Assembly (NCBI RefSeq): GCF_021172065.1
Contig: NZ_CP087880.1
Span: 124,001-188,000 of the forward strand
Length of the DNA stretch: 64,000 nt
Direction: 5' to 3'
Origin: Pseudocitrobacter corydidari
GTDB lineage: Bacteria > Pseudomonadota > Gammaproteobacteria > Enterobacterales > Enterobacteriaceae
Position numbers and translations under genes: made by a program. Below are positions 29,407 to 40,039 of this stretch, piece after piece. Numbering within the stretch: the first letter of the stretch is position 1; every line of letters starts with the position of its first letter. The notes below the pieces were generated by a model. That model had not been told where the DNA came from and made no database searches. It worked only from the letters and a program-made list of their open reading frames with translations.

Positions 29407-30252
29407 TTATTTCACCGGCTCAACCGGCAAGTCATCGCGTGCGCCCCATTCGCTCCAGGCACCGTCATACAGCGTCACGTCGTCAGCTTCAAGCGTTGCC
29501 AGCGCCAGCACAACCACTGCCGCCGTTACGCCGGAACCACAGCTGGCGACAATCGGGCGGTTGAGGTCCACGCCTGCACGGTCAAAAATTGCGGTCAATT
29601 CATCAACGGTTTTCAGCTCACCGTTGAAGACTAAATCGCCCCACGGCACGTTGCGCGCTCCAGGAATGTGTCCACGACGTAAGCCCGGGCGTGGCTCGTC
29701 AACTTCGGCGTTAAAGCGTGGTGCCGGGCGGGCATCGACGATTTGCGCAGTGCCTTCGTGACTAATCAGCAGCACGTCGGTCAGGCGCTTAATTTTCTGT
29801 GCATCGAATTTCACCTCGAAGTCGCCTTCGACCATATCGACATTACCCTGCTCAAGCAGGTAATCATCGCGTTTCCAGCCCGCTAATCCGCCAGCCAGAA
29901 TGGAGACTTTTTCAGCACCAAATGTACGCAGCATCCACCAGGCGCGCGGGGCCGAGAAGAGATTGCCCTCATCGTAAACCACCAGATGTTTATCGCTACT
30001 CACGCCCAGTTCGCGCATGGCGACGGCAAAGGCTTCCGGGCGCGGCATCATGTGCGGTAGCGAGGTGGTATGGTCTGAAAGCGCTTCAATATCAAAGAAA
30101 AGAGCATCAGGGAGATGACCGTCGCGGTATTCTGCGGCCATATCACGATGTTCCTGCCCCGGCGGCGCCATGCGGGCATCGATAATCTGAACTTCCGGGT
30201 CGTTAATGTGTTCTGCCAGCCAGTCGGCGGCGACAAAGAAAGAGGTGCTCAT
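29407..30252 (-). CDS. sseA: 3-mercaptopyruvate sulfurtransferase
   Basis: Rhodanese-fold enzyme moving sulfur from 3-mercaptopyruvate to thiol acceptors or cyanide; involved in H2S formation. Two rhodanese domains (about 1-140 inactive, 160-281 active). The active-site loop is CGSGVTA, the form typical of mercaptopyruvate sulfurtransferases, with the Cys near residue 238. The start at 30252 (281 aa) has GGAGG five bases upstream; an ATG 12 bases earlier overlaps that site and is not used. Divergent from yfhM. Confidence 0.95.
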   Translation of the reverse strand: MSTSFFVAADWLAEHINDPEVQIIDARMAPPGQEHRDMAAEYRDGHLPDALFFDIEALSDHTTSLPHMMPRPEAFAVAMRELGVSSDKHLVVYDEGNLFSAPRAWWMLRTFGAEKVSILAGGLAGWKRDDYLLEQGNVDMVEGDFEVKFDAQKIKRLTDVLLISHEGTAQIVDARPAPRFNAEVDEPRPGLRRGHIPGARNVPWGDLVFNGELKTVDELTAIFDRAGVDLNRPIVASCGSGVTAAVVVLALATLEADDVTLYDGAWSEWGARDDLPVEPVK

Positions 30253-30471
30253 ATGGGCCTCCATTTATCAGTTGTAAAAGAATTGTCGGCGTTTTGCCGG
30301 GCAGTGACAAGTTAATGACTCCAGGTATGTGATAACACCGAATAAGTTACTGAATAAATAATTCGGAAAAAGACAGCTATTTATACGTTAGCAGAGGTGG
30401 TAAAACGCCGTTCACGCGTAATACTATTGAGCATTCATGACAAACAGGCTCCAGAGCCAGAGGTTCTAAGG

Positions 30472-33400
30472 ATGAAACCCTTCCGTTTGGCGGCACTTGC
30501 GCTGCTTGCCGCGTCGACGCTTGCCGGCTGTGATAATAACGATAAAGAGAAAACCGTTGCGCCTGCACCTGCAGCCACAACGTCTACCCCGGCGACGCCT
30601 GCTCCCGCAAAACCTGATAGCGCGATGTTAGCCAAACTGGCTCAACAGAGCGAAGGAAAGGCCTTAACTCTGCTGGATGCCTCGGAATTGCAGCTTGAAG
30701 GCGCGTCGGCGCTGGTGCTCACGTTCTCAGTGCCGCTCGATCCCAATCAGGATTTCGCCAAAACCGTGCATGCCGTCGATAAAAAGAACGGCAAAATTGA
30801 CGGTGCCTGGGAGCTTGCCCCGAATCTGAAAGAACTGCGTCTGCGGCATCTGGAGCCAAAACGCGAACTGATTGTTACCGTCGATCCTGAACTGGTTGCG
30901 GTGAATAAGGAGACGCTGGGCAAAGGCGTCGAAAAAACAATTTCTACCCGCGATATTGCGCCAACGGTCGGTTTTGCCAGCCGTGGTTCGCTGCTGCCGG
31001 GTAAAGTGGTGGAAGGGCTGCCGGTGATGGCGCTCAACGTTAACAACGTCGATGTAAACTTCTACCGCGTGAAGCCGGAGTCGCTGGCTTCATTTGTCAG
31101 TTCGTGGGAATACCGTAACTCGCTGAGCAACTGGGAATCTGACGAACTGCTGAAAATGGCGGATTTAGTCTACACCGGGCGTTTTGATCTCAACCCGGAG
31201 CGTAACACCCGCGAGAAACTGCTGCTGCCGCTGAAAGATATCAAACCGCTGCAACAGTCTGGTGTATACATCGCGGTGATGAATCAGGCCGGGCACTATA
31301 ACTACAGTAATGCCGCCACGCTCTTTACCCTGAGCGATATCGGCCTTTCCGCGCACCGCTATCACAATCGTCTGGACGTCTTTACCCAAAGTCTGGAAAA
31401 CGGCGCGGCGCAGTCGGCGGTCGATGTACAACTGCTGAATGAAAAAGGGCAAACTCTGGCGCAGGCGAACAGCGATGCGCAGGGGCACGCCACGCTGCAA
31501 ACCGATAAAGAAGCGGCGCTGGTGCTGGCGCGCAAAGATGGCCAAACCACGCTTCTCGATCTCAAACTCCCGGCGCTCGATCTTGCTGAATTCGCCATTG
31601 CCGGCGCGCCTGGCTACAGCAAACAGTTCTTCATGTTTGGCCCGCGCGATCTCTATCGTCCTGGTGAAACCGTCATCCTGAACGGCCTGCTACGCGATGG
31701 CGATGGCAAACCGCTGGCGGAACAACCGGTCAAAATCGACGTGGTGAAACCCGACGGCCAGGTGGTGCGCAGCGTGGTCAGCAAACCGGTGAACGGTCTG
31801 TATCAATTGAACTATCCGCTCGATAGCGGCGCGGCGACCGGGATGTGGCATATTCGCGCCAACACCGGTGATAACCAGCGCCAGGAGTGGGATTTCCACG
31901 TTGAAGATTTCATGCCTGAACGTCTGGCGCTTAACCTGAGCGCCGAGAAAACCCCGCTGGCACCAGAAGATGATGTGAAGTTTGGCGTTGTCGGTTACTA
32001 CCTCTATGGCGCACCGGCCAATGGCAACACCTTACAGGGCAAACTGTTCCTGCGTCCGCTTCGTGATGCCGTTGCCGCCCTGCCGGGTTTCCAGTTTGGC
32101 GATATTGCGGAACAAAATCTCTCGCGCAGTCTGGATGAAGCCAGCCTGACGCTGGATGAAAAAGGGCGCGGCGAAGTGACTACCTCCAGCCAGTGGCAGG
32201 AAGCACATTCCCCGTTGCAGGTTATTTTACAGGCCAGCCTGCTGGAATCGGGCGGCCGCCCGGTGACGCGTCGTGCCGAACAGGCTATCTGGCCGGCGCC
32301 GGAACTGCCGGGTATTCGCCCACAGTTTGCCAGCAAAGCGGTGTATGACTATCGCACCGACACCACCGTGAATCAGCCGATTGTCGACGAAGACAGCCAG
32401 GCCGCATTTGATATCGTTTATGCCAACGCGCAGGGCGAGCGCAAAGCGGTTGAGGGCTTGCAGGTTCGCCTTATACGTGAACGCCGCGACTATTACTGGA
32501 ACTGGTCAGAAGACGAGGGCTGGAAATCCCAGTTTGACCAGAAAGACCTGGTGGAAGGCGAAGAGAGCCTTAATCTCAAAGCCGATGAAACCGGCAAGGT
32601 CAGTTTCCCGGTTGAGTGGGGCGCCTACCGTCTGGAAGTGAAAGGGCCGAACGATACCCTGAGCAGCGTACGTTTCTGGGCCGGTTACAGCTGGCAGGAT
32701 AACAGCGACGGCAGCGGCGCGGCGCGCCCGGATCGCGTGACCATGAAGCTGGATAAACCGTCCTATAAACCGGGCGATACCATCAAGCTGCACGTAGCCG
32801 CCCCGGCGGCGGGCAAAGGTTATGCGATGGTGGAATCGAGCGAAGGCCCGTTGTGGTGGCAGGAAATCACCGTTCCCGCGGAAGGGCTGGATCTCGCCAT
32901 TCCGGTGGATAAAAGCTGGAATCGTCATGACCTCTATTTGAGCACGCTGGTGGTGCGTCCGGGCGATAAATCCCGTTCCGCCACGCCAAAACGCGCGGTC
33001 GGCGTACTGCATCTGCCGCTCGGCGATGAAAACCGTCGTCTGAATATCGCTCTTGATGCGCCTGCGAAAATGCGCCCGAATCAGCCGTTGACGGTGAAAG
33101 TGAAAGTTGACCGTAAAGAGGGGGCTGCGCCGAAACAGGTGAACGTGCTGCTTTCGGCGGTGGACAGCGGCGTGCTGAACATTACTGATTACACCACGCC
33201 CGATCCGTGGCAGGGCTTCTTCGGTCAGAAGCGCTATGGCGCGGATATTTATGATATCTACGGTCAGGTGATTGAAGGGCAGGGGCGTCTGGCGAGCCTG
33301 CGCTTTGGTGGTGATGGCGATGAGCTGAAACGCGGCGGTAAACCGCCGGTTAACCACGTCACCATTATCGCGCAGCAGGCCCAACCTGTAACGCTTGATG

Positions 33401-35424
33401 AAAACGGCGAAGGCACCGTCACGCTGCCGATTGGCGATTTCAACGGCGAACTGCGCGTGATGGCGCAGGCGTGGACCGATGAAGACTTTGGCAGCAGCGA
33501 AGATAAAGTGGTGGTTGCCGCGCCGGTGATTGCTGAGCTGAACATGCCGCGCTTCCTTGCCGGTGGCGATACCGCGCGTCTGACGCTGGATATCACTAAC
33601 CTCACGGATAAACCGCAAACGTTGAACGTACAGCTGGCGGCGAGCGGGTTGATTCAGCTGGAAGGCGCGCAGCCTGCGCCAATTACCTTACAGCCGGGCG
33701 TGCGCAATATTCAGTTTGTGCCGGTTAGCGCGAAAGAGGGTTTTGGCGACGGTCAGGTGGATATCACGGTAAGTGGCCTGACATTGCCGGGTGAAACGTT
33801 GCCGCCGGTCAGCAAATCCTGGAAGCTGGGCGTACGCCCGGCCTTCCCGGCGCAGACGGTGAACAGCGGCGCGGCGTTGCAGCCTGGCGAAAGCTGGAGT
33901 ATGCCGCAGGGCTATCTGACGAATTTCTCCCCGGCCACGGTCCAGGGGCAACTGCTGCTGAGCGGCAAGCCACCTCTGAACCTGGCGCGCTATATTCGTG
34001 AGCTGAAAGCGTATCCGTATGGTTGTCTGGAGCAGACTGCCAGCGGTCTTTTCCCATCGCTATACACCAATGCCGCTCAGCTCAAAACGCTCGGTATTAC
34101 CGGCGACAGCGATGAGAAACGTCGCGCGGCGGTAGATGTGGGCATTTCGCGGATGCTGCAAATGCAGCGTCAGGATGGTGGTTTCGCCCTGTGGGATAAA
34201 GAAGGCCCTGAAGAGTACTGGCTAACCGCCTACGCGATGGACTTCCTGGTGCGCGCGGGCGAACAGGGTTACAGCGTATCGGCTGACGCCATCAACAAAG
34301 GTAATAATCGTCTGCTGCGCTATTTGCAGGAGCCGGGGCTGATGACGCTTCGCTACAGCGATGATACCGCCGCCAGCCGCTTTGCCGTGCAGGCTTATGC
34401 CGCGCAGGTGCTGGCGCGTCAGCAGAAAGCGCCGCTCGGCGCGCTGCGCGAAATCTGGGAGCGTCACGCACAGGCGAAATCGGGCTTGCCGTTGATGCAA
34501 CTGGGCGTGGCGCTGAAAGCGATGGGCGATGCGCCGCGTAGTGAAGAAGCGATTCAACTGGCGCTGAAAACGCCGCGTGCCGACAAGCAGCATTGGATTG
34601 GCGATTACGGTAGCGCGCTGCGTGATAACGCCCTGATGCTGGCGTTGATGGAAGAGAACAAACTGCTGCCAGATGCGCAAAACACGTTGCTGCAAACGCT
34701 CTCTGAACAGGCGTTCGGCGAGCGTTGGCTATCCACGCAGGAAAGCAATTCGCTGTTCCTGGCGGGTCGCGGTCTTGCTGATTTGCCGGGCAACTGGCAG
34801 GCACAAACATCGCTGGATGCCGCACCGTTGCAGAGCGATAAAGCACAAACCCGTAATCTGGATGCGGATCAGTTAGGCGCGTTGCAGGTGACTAATAGCG
34901 GCACGCAGCCGCTGTGGTTGCGCCTCGATGCCACCGGGTACCCGGAGTATTCGCCAGAGCCGGTCAGTAACGTATTGCAGATTGAACGCCAGATCCTCGG
35001 TACTGACGGAAGGCCGAAAGCCATCTCTTCACTGCGCAGCGGCGACCTGGTGCTGGTGCGCCTTGAAATCAACGCCAGCCAGAACGTCCCGGATGCGCTG
35101 GTGGTCGATATGCTGCCTGCCGGGCTGGAGCTGGAAAATCAGAACCTGGCAAACAGCAGCGCCAGCCTTGCGGATAACGCAGGCGAAGCGCAGAACCTGA
35201 TCAACCAGATGCAACAGGCGGATATTCAGCATATGGAATTCCGCGACGATCGCTTTGTGGCGGCCGTTGCCGTCAATGAGAACCAGCCGGTCACGCTGGT
35301 TTATCTGGCTCGCGCGGTGATGCCGGGTACCTATCAGTTGCCGCAGCCGCAGGTGGAATCGATGTATGTGCCGCAGTGGCGCGCGACCGGCCAGGCGGAT
35401 GGCCCGCTGATCGTCACGCCGTAA
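30472..35424 (+). CDS. yfhM: Alpha-2-macroglobulin-like lipoprotein YfhM
   Basis: Periplasmic, membrane-anchored protease trap (ECAM). Signal peptide with lipobox LAGC at the N-terminus (MKPFRLAALALLAASTLAGC), then a low-complexity Ala/Pro/Thr linker (about 25-50), tandem macroglobulin domains, a bait region, and the thioester motif CLEQ with C1185 and Q1188 in YPYGCLEQTASG. 1650 aa is close to E. coli. The start at 30472 has AAGG upstream; 25 upstream codons of open frame are unmatched. Together with the following pbpC it is thought to guard against host proteases when the envelope is broken and repaired. Confidence 0.96.
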   Translation: MKPFRLAALALLAASTLAGCDNNDKEKTVAPAPAATTSTPATPAPAKPDSAMLAKLAQQSEGKALTLLDASELQLEGASALVLTFSVPLDPNQDFAKTVHAVDKKNGKIDGAWELAPNLKELRLRHLEPKRELIVTVDPELVAVNKETLGKGVEKTISTRDIAPTVGFASRGSLLPGKVVEGLPVMALNVNNVDVNFYRVKPESLASFVSSWEYRNSLSNWESDELLKMADLVYTGRFDLNPERNTREKLLLPLKDIKPLQQSGVYIAVMNQAGHYNYSNAATLFTLSDIGLSAHRYHNRLDVFTQSLENGAAQSAVDVQLLNEKGQTLAQANSDAQGHATLQTDKEAALVLARKDGQTTLLDLKLPALDLAEFAIAGAPGYSKQFFMFGPRDLYRPGETVILNGLLRDGDGKPLAEQPVKIDVVKPDGQVVRSVVSKPVNGLYQLNYPLDSGAATGMWHIRANTGDNQRQEWDFHVEDFMPERLALNLSAEKTPLAPEDDVKFGVVGYYLYGAPANGNTLQGKLFLRPLRDAVAALPGFQFGDIAEQNLSRSLDEASLTLDEKGRGEVTTSSQWQEAHSPLQVILQASLLESGGRPVTRRAEQAIWPAPELPGIRPQFASKAVYDYRTDTTVNQPIVDEDSQAAFDIVYANAQGERKAVEGLQVRLIRERRDYYWNWSEDEGWKSQFDQKDLVEGEESLNLKADETGKVSFPVEWGAYRLEVKGPNDTLSSVRFWAGYSWQDNSDGSGAARPDRVTMKLDKPSYKPGDTIKLHVAAPAAGKGYAMVESSEGPLWWQEITVPAEGLDLAIPVDKSWNRHDLYLSTLVVRPGDKSRSATPKRAVGVLHLPLGDENRRLNIALDAPAKMRPNQPLTVKVKVDRKEGAAPKQVNVLLSAVDSGVLNITDYTTPDPWQGFFGQKRYGADIYDIYGQVIEGQGRLASLRFGGDGDELKRGGKPPVNHVTIIAQQAQPVTLDENGEGTVTLPIGDFNGELRVMAQAWTDEDFGSSEDKVVVAAPVIAELNMPRFLAGGDTARLTLDITNLTDKPQTLNVQLAASGLIQLEGAQPAPITLQPGVRNIQFVPVSAKEGFGDGQVDITVSGLTLPGETLPPVSKSWKLGVRPAFPAQTVNSGAALQPGESWSMPQGYLTNFSPATVQGQLLLSGKPPLNLARYIRELKAYPYGCLEQTASGLFPSLYTNAAQLKTLGITGDSDEKRRAAVDVGISRMLQMQRQDGGFALWDKEGPEEYWLTAYAMDFLVRAGEQGYSVSADAINKGNNRLLRYLQEPGLMTLRYSDDTAASRFAVQAYAAQVLARQQKAPLGALREIWERHAQAKSGLPLMQLGVALKAMGDAPRSEEAIQLALKTPRADKQHWIGDYGSALRDNALMLALMEENKLLPDAQNTLLQTLSEQAFGERWLSTQESNSLFLAGRGLADLPGNWQAQTSLDAAPLQSDKAQTRNLDADQLGALQVTNSGTQPLWLRLDATGYPEYSPEPVSNVLQIERQILGTDGRPKAISSLRSGDLVLVRLEINASQNVPDALVVDMLPAGLELENQNLANSSASLADNAGEAQNLINQMQQADIQHMEFRDDRFVAAVAVNENQPVTLVYLARAVMPGTYQLPQPQVESMYVPQWRATGQADGPLIVTP

Positions 35425-35425
35425 G

Positions 35426-37750
35426 ATGCGGTTGTTGTCTGCGTTTAAACGCCGCTGGCTTTGGCTGGCGGCGAGTGCGGTAGTGGTGTGGCTGGCGGTG
35501 CTGGGGGCCGATCGTCTCTGGCCGCTGCCGTTGCATGAAGTGACGCCCGCCCGCGTGGTGGTCGCACAGGATGGCACACCGCTGTGGCGTTTTGCCGACG
35601 CCGAAGGGATCTGGCGTTATCCGGTCACCATCGAAGAGGTGTCGCCGCGCTATCTTGATGCGCTGATCCAGTATGAAGATCGCTGGTTCTGGGATCATCC
35701 CGGCGTTAATCCGTTATCGATCCTGCGCGCGGCCTGGCAGGATCTTTCCTCCGGGCGCGTGATCTCCGGCGGCAGCACGCTCACCATGCAGGTTGCTCGC
35801 CTGCTGGATCCTCATCCTCGTACTTTTGGCGGTAAATTCCGTCAGCTCTGGCGCGCGTTTCAGCTGGAGTGGCACCTTTCAAAACGCGATATTCTCACCC
35901 TCTATCTCAATCGCGCACCTTTCGGCGGTACGTTGCAGGGCGTGGGCGCGGCAAGCTGGGCCTATCTGGGTAAACCGCCCACACAATTGAGCTATGCCGA
36001 TGCAGCGTTGCTGGCCGTGCTGCCGCAAGCGCCGAGTCGTTTACGCCCGGATCGCTGGCCGGAGCGCGCGCAGGCGGCACGTAACAAAGTGCTGGCGCGT
36101 ATGCAAACCCAGCAGGTGTGGCCAGCACAGGTGGTGAAAGAGGCCAGCGAAGAGCCGGTCTGGTTGTTCCCACGGCAGATGCCGCAGCTGGCACCGCTCT
36201 TCTCACGCAAAGTGCTTTCGATGAGCAAGGCAGAAAAAATCACCACCACGCTGGATGCCGGGCTGCAACGCCAGCTTGAAGAGATTGCGCTCAACTGGAA
36301 ATCACGCCTGCCGCCGCGCAGTTCGCTGGCGATGATCGTCGTGGATAACAGTACGATGCAGGTACGCGGCTGGGTGGGATCGGCGGATATCGGTGATGAC
36401 AGTCGATTTGGGCATATCGACATGGTGTCGGCGATCCGATCGCCGGGATCGGTATTGAAACCGTTTGTGTATGGTATGGCGATGGATGAAGGATTGATCC
36501 ATCCTGCGTCGCTGCTCCAGGACGTGCCGCGCCGGGTGGGGGATTACCGACCCGGAAACTTTGATAGCGGCTTCCACGGCCCGGTGAGCATGAGCGAGGC
36601 GCTGGTGCGATCGCTGAATCTTCCTGCCGTGCAGGTTCTGGAAGCCTACGGCCCGAAACAGTTTGCCGCGCGACTGCGTAACGCCGGCCTGCCCTTGATA
36701 TTGCCCGCAGGCGCGGAGCCTAATTTATCGTTGATCCTCGGCGGGGCGGGCGCGAGGCTGGCAGATATTACTGCCGCCTATAGCGCTTTTGCACGTCATG
36801 GTAAAGCAGGGCGCTTACGTTTGCTGGCCGACGATCCGCTGGTGGAGCGCCCGCTCTTGTCGCCGGGAGCGGCGTGGATCATTCGCCGTATTCTGGCGGG
36901 AGAAGATCAGCCGATGGCGGATGATTCGCTGCCACAAGTGGTGCCGCTGGCATGGAAAACCGGGACCAGCTACGGCTATCGCGATGCGTGGGCGATTGGC
37001 CTGAATGCGCGTTACAGCATCGGCATCTGGACCGGCAGGCCGGACGGTACCCCCGTCGCCGGGCAGTTTGGTTTTGCCAGCGCGGTGCCGCTTCTGAATC
37101 AGGTCAGCAATTTGTTGCTGTCCCGCGCCAGTGCAGGGAAAAACGGATTACCTACCGATCCACGCCCCGCGTCGGTGAGCGGCGGGACGATTTGCTGGCC
37201 TGGTGGGCAGTCGTTGGCTGAAGACGACGCGAACTGCCGCCGCCGTCTCGCGACCTGGCTTCTGGACAACAGCCAGCCGCCGACGCTGCTGTTACCCGGT
37301 CAGGAAGGCATTCGCGGAATTCGCTTCCCAATCTGGCTGGATGCGCAGGGCAAACGCGTCGCAGCAGATTGCCCGGATGCGAAGCAAACCACCCTGGATG
37401 TGTGGCCGCTGCCGCTTGAACCCTGGCTGCCCGCCAGTGAGCGACGCGCTGCCAGGCTTCCTGCCCCCTCAACCGTTTGCCCGCCACAAATATCGCAGGA
37501 CGCACCGCCGTTAGTGCTTTCAGGCGTGCGAGAAGGCTCGGTGATCCAACGCGCTCCCGGCGAGTCTCAGGCAACGCTTGCGCTGCAAACCAGCGGCGGA
37601 GAAGGGCGACGCTGGTGGTTCCTGAATGGCGAGCCGCAGGAAAACGCGGGAAAAAATCTGACGCTTACGCTACAAAACGCGGCAGAATATCAACTGGTGG
37701 TGATGGATGAAGGTGGGCAGATAGCGACGGTGAATTTTACCTTTCAATAA
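35426..37750 (+). CDS. pbpC: Penicillin-binding protein 1C
   Basis: Bifunctional class A peptidoglycan synthase homologue, inner membrane, facing the periplasm. One membrane anchor (about residues 8-30), the glycosyltransferase domain (about 60-230) with YEDRWFWDHPG and GGSTLTMQVAR, the transpeptidase domain with S342-x-x-K345 (SPGSVLKP), SLN and KTGTS motifs, and a C-terminal BiPBP_C domain (about 690-774). The start is one base after the yfhM stop, a translationally coupled pair conserved in many Gram-negative bacteria. Confidence 0.96.
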   Translation: MRLLSAFKRRWLWLAASAVVVWLAVLGADRLWPLPLHEVTPARVVVAQDGTPLWRFADAEGIWRYPVTIEEVSPRYLDALIQYEDRWFWDHPGVNPLSILRAAWQDLSSGRVISGGSTLTMQVARLLDPHPRTFGGKFRQLWRAFQLEWHLSKRDILTLYLNRAPFGGTLQGVGAASWAYLGKPPTQLSYADAALLAVLPQAPSRLRPDRWPERAQAARNKVLARMQTQQVWPAQVVKEASEEPVWLFPRQMPQLAPLFSRKVLSMSKAEKITTTLDAGLQRQLEEIALNWKSRLPPRSSLAMIVVDNSTMQVRGWVGSADIGDDSRFGHIDMVSAIRSPGSVLKPFVYGMAMDEGLIHPASLLQDVPRRVGDYRPGNFDSGFHGPVSMSEALVRSLNLPAVQVLEAYGPKQFAARLRNAGLPLILPAGAEPNLSLILGGAGARLADITAAYSAFARHGKAGRLRLLADDPLVERPLLSPGAAWIIRRILAGEDQPMADDSLPQVVPLAWKTGTSYGYRDAWAIGLNARYSIGIWTGRPDGTPVAGQFGFASAVPLLNQVSNLLLSRASAGKNGLPTDPRPASVSGGTICWPGGQSLAEDDANCRRRLATWLLDNSQPPTLLLPGQEGIRGIRFPIWLDAQGKRVAADCPDAKQTTLDVWPLPLEPWLPASERRAARLPAPSTVCPPQISQDAPPLVLSGVREGSVIQRAPGESQATLALQTSGGEGRRWWFLNGEPQENAGKNLTLTLQNAAEYQLVVMDEGGQIATVNFTFQ

Positions 37751-37821
37751 GATTTTTGCGCCAGCTAGCGTAAGAATGTTGCTAAAGCTAATTTTATTTT
37801 AAAAAAATGTTACCTTCGTCC

Positions 37822-37851
37822 ATAGGCAAGGCGAGCTTGTCTCATTATAAT
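37822..37851 (+). promoter_or_regulatory. Probable sigma-70 promoter of ndk
   Basis: A perfect -10 TATAAT (37846-37851) with a weak -35 TAGGCA 17 bases upstream. It is 56 bases before the ndk start codon. Confidence 0.55.
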
Positions 37852-37906
37852 CCGCGCCAGGTCATACGATGTATGCATAACAACAGAACACATTTCAGAG
37901 GTAATC

Positions 37907-38338
37907 ATGGCTATTGAACGTACTTTTTCCATCATCAAGCCAAACGCGGTGGCAAAAAACGTTATTGGAAGCATCTTTGCGCGTTTTGAAGCGGCAGGGT
38001 TCAAAATCGTCGGCACCAAAATGCTGCATCTGACCGTTGAGCAGGCGCGTGGGTTCTACGCTGAGCATGATGGCAAACCGTTCTTCGACGGTCTGGTTGA
38101 ATTCATGACCTCTGGCCCGATCGTTGTTTCCGTTCTGGAAAGCGAGAACGCGGTTCAGCGTCACCGCGATCTGCTGGGTGCGACCAACCCGGCTAACGCC
38201 CTGGCGGGCACCCTGCGCGCAGATTACGCTGACAGCTTCACCGAAAACGGCACCCACGGTTCCGATTCCGTTGAATCTGCACAGCGCGAAATCGCTTACT
38301 TCTTCGGTGAAGGCGAAGTCTGCCCGCGCACTCGCTAA
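37907..38338 (+). CDS. ndk: Nucleoside diphosphate kinase
   Basis: Ping-pong kinase that balances NTP and dNTP pools via a phosphohistidine. 143 aa; the active-site His is in [12 protein letters not shown] near residue 117, and the N-terminal [10 protein letters not shown] motif is typical. AGAGGTAATC precedes the start. Single-gene transcript, with its own promoter and a BIME downstream. Confidence 0.98.
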   Translation: MAIERTFSIIKPNAVAKNVIGSIFARFEAAGFKIVGTKMLHLTVEQARGFYAEHDGKPFFDGLVEFMTSGPIVVSVLESENAVQRHRDLLGATNPANALAGTLRADYADSFTENGTHGSDSVESAQREIAYFFGEGEVCPRTR

Positions 38339-38348
38339 TTGATCAGCC

Positions 38349-38425
38349 TGTAGGCCGGATAAGCGAAGCGCCATCCGGCAGTTTCACCGAATGATGCCTG
38401 ATGGCGCTTCGCTTATCAGGCCTAC
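38349..38425. repeat. BIME: two inverted REP units
   Basis: REP units at 38349-38380 and 38396-38425, inverted, just after ndk. The second unit differs from the first by the CCTGA/TCAGG core variant. Confidence 0.9.
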
Positions 38426-38501
38426 GGTTGAGACAGGTATGATTATTTTTACGAATGTCACGTGCAGACGTGGCGTCCGTGCGCCAGAATTTGTACAATG
38501 C

Positions 38502-38546
38502 AACGCCCCCGGACGAGCAGACCGCTCTCCCGGGGCGTTTCTTTTT
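38502..38546 (+). terminator. Terminator or attenuator in front of rlmN
   Basis: AACGCCCC...GGGGCGTT with an inner GAGC/GCTC hairpin, followed by TTTCTTTTT. A -10-like TACAAT (38494-38499) lies right before it. It either ends ndk readthrough or acts in an rlmN leader; the sequence does not decide. The rlmN start is 50 bases downstream. Confidence 0.7.
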
Positions 38547-38595
38547 ATTAACCCTCCAGGGGCCATAACGTGTAACAACGAGGCCGGTAAAGATT

Positions 38596-39762
38596 ATGTC
38601 TGAACAAATTGTCACGCCTGAGAGCGCCATCCCGGCGGTTCCCAATAAAGATGGAAAAATTAACCTGCTGGATCTCAACCGTCAGCAGATGCGCGAGTTT
38701 TTTAAAGACTTAGGCGAGAAACCCTTCCGTGCCGATCAGGTCATGAAGTGGATGTATCACTACTGCAGCGATAACTTTGATGATATGACCGATATCAACA
38801 AGGTTCTGCGTAATAAGCTGAAAGAGGTCGCTGAAATTCGTGCGCCGGAAGTGGTTGAAGAGCAACGTTCTTCCGATGGCACCATCAAATGGGCGATTGC
38901 GGTTGGCGACCAGCGCGTTGAAACGGTTTATATCCCGGAAGACGATCGCGCGACCCTGTGCGTTTCTTCACAGGTTGGCTGTGCGTTAGAGTGTAAATTC
39001 TGTTCAACGGCGCAGCAGGGCTTTAACCGTAACCTGCGTGTTTCGGAAATTATTGGCCAGGTCTGGCGTGCGGCAAAAATCGTTGGCGCGGCCAAAATCA
39101 CCGGTCAGCGTCCTATCACCAACGTGGTGATGATGGGCATGGGCGAGCCGTTGCTGAACCTGACTAACGTGGTTCCGGCAATGGAAATCATGCTTGATGA
39201 TTTCGGTTTTGGTCTGTCCAAACGTCGCGTCACCTTGTCTACTTCTGGCGTCGTTCCGGCACTGGATAAACTCGGCGATATGATTGACGTTGCGCTGGCA
39301 ATTTCCCTGCATGCGCCAAATGACGAAATTCGCGACGAAATTGTACCGATCAACAAAAAGTACAATATCGAAACCTTCCTGGCGGCGGTCCGTCGTTATC
39401 TGGAAAAATCTAACGCCAATCAGGGCCGTGTGACCATCGAGTACGTGATGCTCGACCACGTCAACGACGGTACTGAACACGCGCATCAGCTGGCTGAATT
39501 GCTGAAAGACACGCCGTGCAAAATCAACCTGATTCCGTGGAACCCGTTCCCGGGCGCGCCGTATGGACGTAGCTCTAACAGCCGTATCGACCGTTTCTCG
39601 AAAGTACTGATGGAATACGGTTTTACCACCATCGTGCGTAAAACCCGTGGTGATGACATCGATGCTGCATGCGGCCAGCTGGCTGGTGATGTTATCGACC
39701 GTACCAAACGTACCCTGCGTAAGCGTATGCAGGGCGAGGCTATCGACGTAAAAGCCGTGTAA
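38596..39762 (+). CDS. rlmN: Dual-specificity rRNA/tRNA adenine C2-methyltransferase RlmN
   Basis: Radical SAM enzyme that methylates C2 of A2503 in 23S rRNA and of A37 in some tRNAs. The [4Fe-4S]/SAM ligands C129, C133 and C136 are in GCALECKFC; the GMGEPLLN motif and the C-terminal methyl-carrying Cys region ([12 protein letters not shown]) are present. 388 aa, four longer than E. coli because of a small N-terminal insertion (AIPAVPN). First of a run rlmN-rodZ-ispG-hisS-yfgM-bamB. Confidence 0.97.
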   Translation: MSEQIVTPESAIPAVPNKDGKINLLDLNRQQMREFFKDLGEKPFRADQVMKWMYHYCSDNFDDMTDINKVLRNKLKEVAEIRAPEVVEEQRSSDGTIKWAIAVGDQRVETVYIPEDDRATLCVSSQVGCALECKFCSTAQQGFNRNLRVSEIIGQVWRAAKIVGAAKITGQRPITNVVMMGMGEPLLNLTNVVPAMEIMLDDFGFGLSKRRVTLSTSGVVPALDKLGDMIDVALAISLHAPNDEIRDEIVPINKKYNIETFLAAVRRYLEKSNANQGRVTIEYVMLDHVNDGTEHAHQLAELLKDTPCKINLIPWNPFPGAPYGRSSNSRIDRFSKVLMEYGFTTIVRKTRGDDIDAACGQLAGDVIDRTKRTLRKRMQGEAIDVKAV

Positions 39763-40039
39763 TCATGCCTTCGCGCACGGCAGAAATGGCGTGCGCGACG
39801 TTAAATGGGCAAGGATTAGGCGAAACGTACTGATCTGGTTAATAATTACGGTGCGTTTCCGCCAGTATTGAGGCAGTATGTAGCGCAGGAATGACAGTGC
39901 CGCTACCGTCTCTGGTGCTGTTTTGAGGTCGCTAACCGGGCAGCTTGTACTGTCTGTTCGAAGTCAACGATCGGATGTTTCGCGGTGTAGGCGTAGTCTG
40001 CATCAGAGTCTTAATTTCACGAACCAGCAGTTGTAGCGA
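39763..40039 (+). other. rlmN-rodZ intergenic region
   Basis: 277 bases without a plausible gene. A perfect hairpin CGCGCACG/CGTGCGCG (39772-39797) follows rlmN without a T-run. Nothing else recognised; the rodZ promoter is presumably in the distal half. Confidence 0.4.
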
